Assembly (NCBI GenBank): GCA_037178625.1
Contig: CM074136.1
Coordinates: 248,001-312,000 of the forward strand
Direction of reading: 5' to 3'
DNA: 64,000 bases
Source: Skeletonema tropicum
Taxonomy: Eukaryota > Bacillariophyta > Thalassiosirophyceae > Thalassiosirales > Thalassiosiraceae
Shown here in pieces: positions 61,012 through 64,000 of the stretch. The notes under the pieces were generated by a model. It worked only from the letters and a program-made list of their open reading frames with translations. It was not told where the DNA came from and did no database searches. Each line of letters begins with the position of its first letter. The stretch's first letter is position 1. The translations under genes were made by a program, and so were the position numbers.

Positions 61012-61801
61012 ATGAGGGGAGGGCGTAATTCGGGCGGTAGAGGCTCTCGAAGTAAGAGGTCTCGCAATGATCAACAATTGACTGGGAGGAGAGAAGTAGT
61101 GTACCCCCTCCAAATGAATCTGAACAAGTTGCTGCTCCCCATGATGGCCTGGAGTGCGCCTGCTGTAACGAGGCAATCGCAAATACCGATGATCATGTCT
61201 TCATTACGCCATGCGAGCATCATTATGATGTTGTCGTCCAATGAAGATGAAGAGGCAGTCTGCCCGAAGGAGTCAATCTTCCAGCGATGACTCTGTCTCT
61301 GTCTTCGATAATGGGATGAGAACTTGGAAGAATACCTTATCACGTACTACATCGACAATTATAATGCTGTTGAAAGATCTGAGAATGGACTTGCGAAGGT
61401 AAAGACTGCGGTGAAAGATCTAAAGGCAACAGTGGAATTGGATACGAAACTTGCAACTACAACAAGCGCACAAGATCTAAAGCCAAGAGAGTGCAAAAAA
61501 GTTTTGCTTCTGGTAGAGATAGATCGCATGACCAAGCGAGATAAATTGAGGACGAAGAAGAAAATGAAGATTCCAGTGCACAAGATGGACTTGAACACAA
61601 AGAGAGATACTATTATTGAGTTCCTCATTAAATGGCGTCAAAAGAGTTCAAAGCTTATACAAAGCTAGAACAAGAGCTGAAGGGTTGACGAGGCAGAGTG
61701 AATCTAATCGTGCGACACATGCATCCAGAAAGGAGCTTATCGAGTCGGAGTTCTTCTCTCTAGGCAAGCATCTACGCGAAAAGGGAGACACATACTCATG
61801 A
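61012..61801 (+). pseudogene. Element gene with RING-like finger, frameshifted
   Basis: Plus-strand pieces: RGGRNSGGRGSRSKRSRND from 61012; in another frame VPPPNESEQVAAPHDGLE then CACCNEAIANTDDHVFITPC and EHHYDVVVQ (61102-61250), a CxCC...PCxHH pattern like part of a RING finger; then LTYYIDNYNAVERSENGLAK and a Lys-rich helical region to about 61668; then LTRQSESNRATHASRKELIE ending at TGA 61799-61801. Three frame changes are needed, so the gene is broken or poorly resolved. It converges on the minus-strand gene. Confidence 0.45.
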
Positions 61802-61821
61802 TAGCAATCTATAATAGTTAA

Positions 61822-63244
61822 TTAGTTCCTAGGACGTAAAGGCCGAGTCCGAGTTGTAGCAGCTAAACCAAGCTTGGTAAGAACTTGTTCCGTTGTTTGT
61901 GCTTTCGGTACTCTCGCCCTAGACTTCTTCTCCGCCGCATAGTACTCGTCAGTCTCTTTAACGCTGCTTTTGTACTTGGTCGAACTGGCTCCTGATGCTG
62001 CTCCAAGAGACTACGAAGACTTTCAACGGCACCTGCATGAACATTATACGGTGTAAATCATCCCATTCACTCTTTAATCCAATAATCCCAACTTTAATGT
62101 CGGGCGATGGCGCATCATTAGCATTAGCATTCATAGTATTATTCTTGGTTTGTCCACAAAGTCTACCTATTTGGTGGTGCGCAACAGTGTTTAGACTGAT
62201 AGCAACTTGTGAATTCTTTGCATCCGCACCAGCCTCAGCAACAGCTGCAGGAGTAAGAGTGTTGCACTCAGAAAACTTATAAGAATCTTGGACGCCGATT
62301 CTTCTAACTTACAGGCTGTCTTGTCCATCAATTGGCGAACATTAGCAGGCTTAGTATCCACTTTGCGACGTTTGTTCTTGTTAGATGATAAAGCCTTGGC
62401 AGACGCCGAAGCATCAGCGGTAGCTTCGGGCTGAACAAGAGACCCAGTGATGTTCTAATAGACAGCAGAGCAGCGTTAGGGTGGCATGGTGACGGAGAAT
62501 AGCATTAGCATGGGCAATGACCGAAAAACAACTATGGTACTTACATCTTCTTTCAAACGACTCTTTCTCTCCTTGGCCGCATTCTCCCTCCTAACGGCAT
62601 TACGACGGTCGTCACGAGCCTTCTTCAATTTAGCAGACTCATCTTTCTGTGCCTGCGTCTTTTCCGTGGGCGCTCGCTTCTTCTTCTTCATTGGAGGAGG
62701 GACAACCTCCGTCGATATCTGTTGCTGCGCCTTCTCCGTACTAGTTCGCTTTCTCTTTCCTCTGCCTCCTCCCATGTCAATCTCTGCAAGAGCCCTCGCT
62801 ACAGCTTGTTCCTCGCGCTGCTAAGATTCCAAAATACGGTTAATTGTGGACAGTTGCTGCCGGTCTGTGAGCAGGCGCCATTCTCGGACTGCTCTCGCCT
62901 TCCCTGTAGAAGTTCTTCTCAAAGAAAGCACCTCGGGAGGGATATCATGCGCCCCCTTTTCTTTTATGGCGAGGGAATAGAACTAAAGTCACAACGTGCA
63001 GTATATCAGCCAGACTTTCGTTGCCCGTGATGCGGCTGACTCGCGATGCACTCGCATCATTCGCAGCTTGCTGCTTCGCCGACGGCTTCAACACTCGACC
63101 AGTTCGAGACGTCTTCTTTGAAGCCTCATTGCTCGATGAGTTGACCACCCCCGACTCTGCAATAGGGGTGGTTTCCCTACCGTTTTGGATGGAGAGTTCG
63201 TTACAATCCTTGGATTGATCAATCGGTTGAGTTTTGGCTGACAT
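61822..63244 (-). CDS. Lys-rich element gene with introns and two breaks
   Basis: ATG at 63244 (MSAKTQPIDQSKDCNELSIQ). Frame 1 runs to NESLADI near 63000; a shifted frame continues DIPPEVLSLRRTSTGKARAV and WRLLTDRQQLSTINRILES to a TAG near 62825; directly after it the same frame resumes (QREEQAVARALAEIDMGGGR) into a very basic region (MKKKKRAPTEKTQAQKDESA). A GTAAGT donor at about 62544 and a TTAG acceptor near 62456 define an intron; exon 2 (NITGSLVQPEATADASASAK) ends at a second GTAAGT near 62316. Downstream exons include VAEAGADAKNSQVAISLN and a C-terminal frame (KETDEYYAAEKKSRARVPKA, TKLGLAATTRTRPLRPRN) to TAA 61824-61822. Exact splicing of the last part is unresolved. Function unknown. 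Confidence 0.5.
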
Positions 63245-63404
63245 CGGAGGTCGGAATGATTGAGATGTTTACTAGCGTTATGCGAATTTATCTAGCGTTC
63301 ATCAAATCTTTAAAAAGTGCGACGGTGAGTCTACTGGCGTTTAAAACGCCAGCTCCCCCCCCGAAAATAACATTAAAGGCTCGTATTAGTATTATTATCA
63401 ATCA

Positions 63405-63851
63405 ATGAACATATACGGCCTGATTATTGACGTTCTGACGGCCCTTGCATCAAGTATCGAGCAGGTGCAAATGCTGACTGATGAGAATCACATCAGAAAC
63501 ATTATTAGTGATGAGGTCAATCACACCAACAAACGCCGTCGACGCCGCAAACGAAGTGATGATAGCAGAGACGATGACGACCGGCCACGCAAGCGCAGAT
63601 ACATAAAATATGATAGAGTAAGGGCGTACAATTGCGTCATGGTAGATTACTTCAATCCACAAAGTATCACACGATTTAAAACTCATAGCAAGCACTCGAC
63701 GAATCGGCTGCTAACAAAAGGAGTAAGATGGGTCACTCACGGGTCACGAGAAATATTTTTCACGGATCACGTGAAACGTGACAACCCATCACGCGACCCC
63801 TCATCACGTGAAGAACGTGACCCACACACTGAGCATCTGCTTGGCGTGTAG
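63405..63851 (+). pseudogene. Transposase-like N-terminus running into a repeat
   Basis: ATG at 63405. Residues 1-85 (DVLTALASSIEQVQML, a KRRRRRKR basic patch, RKRRYIKYDRVRAYNCVMVD, YFNPQS) look like the start of a DDE_Tnp_4 transposase, in which a YxRA...DYF motif precedes the core. From codon ~88 the frame reads through the 63667-63927 repeat (ITRFKTHSKHSTNR onward) and ends at 63851. The catalytic domain is absent. Confidence 0.45.
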
Positions 63852-63927
63852 GCGTATCGGGATATATAGCGGGCGCGTGGGCGTGCCAACAAGAGGGGCT
63901 GGTTTGACAGGAGGCTTGAAGGGAGAT
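63667..63927. repeat. Second copy of the CACGTG/GTCACG-rich repeat
   Basis: Matches 60126-60389 apart from a small indel (GTATATAGGCG versus GTAGGCG) and one or two substitutions. Truncates the transposase-like frame above. Confidence 0.85.
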
Positions 63928-64000
63928 TTTGGGTGATTTTGTGTCGATATTCGGGGATTTTGCCCGCATTTTAGCTCATTTTCACCTGATTTTGTGCAGT

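Larger units (their letters stand above)
60814..63354. mobile_element. 2541 bp element with 62 bp terminal inverted repeats
   Basis: TIRs 60814-60875 and 63293-63354 begin AGCTGGCGTTTTAAACGCCA and differ at only a few positions; the outermost part is itself a palindrome. Subterminal sequence (CTCCATCCAAAACGGTAGGG near 60970 and, inverted, near 63185) continues the inversion. Two genes face each other inside; neither looks like a known transposase. No target duplication was identified. Confidence 0.8.

Overview
The window looks like nuclear DNA of a eukaryotic microalga, most likely a centric diatom. The evidence is short GT-AG introns in a few genes, large intronless ORFs on both strands, ankyrin proteins with the repeated LPLHIAC-type core common in diatoms, a membrane protein resembling the cytosolic and juxtamembrane part of diatom receptor-like proteins, and a very dense load of transposons. 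There are no bacterial-style operons, and I could identify no rRNA or tRNA. The species assignment is inference; no database was searched.

0-9 kb: ankyrin genes (one running off the left edge, one intact at 6.6-8.1 kb, one broken), a repeat-rich single-pass membrane protein (2743-4368, -), an acidic-N-terminus gene (5202-6069, +) whose promoter and first codons are also duplicated at 2613-2836, two small inverted-repeat elements (2491-2612 and 4644-4971) and a 469 bp hairpin-forming inverted duplication (8402-8870).

9-18 kb: a decayed tyrosine recombinase, three copies of an unexplained block including a 646 bp tandem array, and long stretches with no credible gene. 18-30 kb: a 4 kb DDE transposon (18865-22886) with subterminal repeat arrays and a two-exon Gly-Tyr-rich partner gene, two hypothetical genes, and a composite mobile region (26236-30019) with a broken transposase and a nested 1.5 kb element bounded by a 6 bp target duplication.

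30-49 kb: a BTB-TLD-BTB(SAM) scaffold protein, then two related non-LTR retrotransposons. One (33.3-38.0 kb) is 5'-truncated, frameshifted and rearranged by an inversion whose breakpoint lies inside a foldback element. The other (39.6-48.9 kb) appears intact. Its 2455-residue ORF carries endonuclease, reverse transcriptase, RNase H, a CCHC finger and a C-terminal Ulp1-type cysteine protease. It starts inside the stop codon (TAATG) of an upstream 627-residue ORF built of three near-identical 165-residue repeats. Three consecutive hairpins follow the ORF. I regard this locus as the most interesting system in the window.

49-64 kb: hypothetical genes, a deleted DIRS-like RNase H/tyrosine-recombinase remnant, a candidate 2.2 kb inverted-repeat element, a 2.5 kb element with 62 bp terminal inverted repeats carrying two convergent, partly broken genes, and duplicated blocks rich in CACGTG and GTCACG motifs. 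Most of the non-ankyrin coding capacity of the window belongs to mobile elements or their debris.
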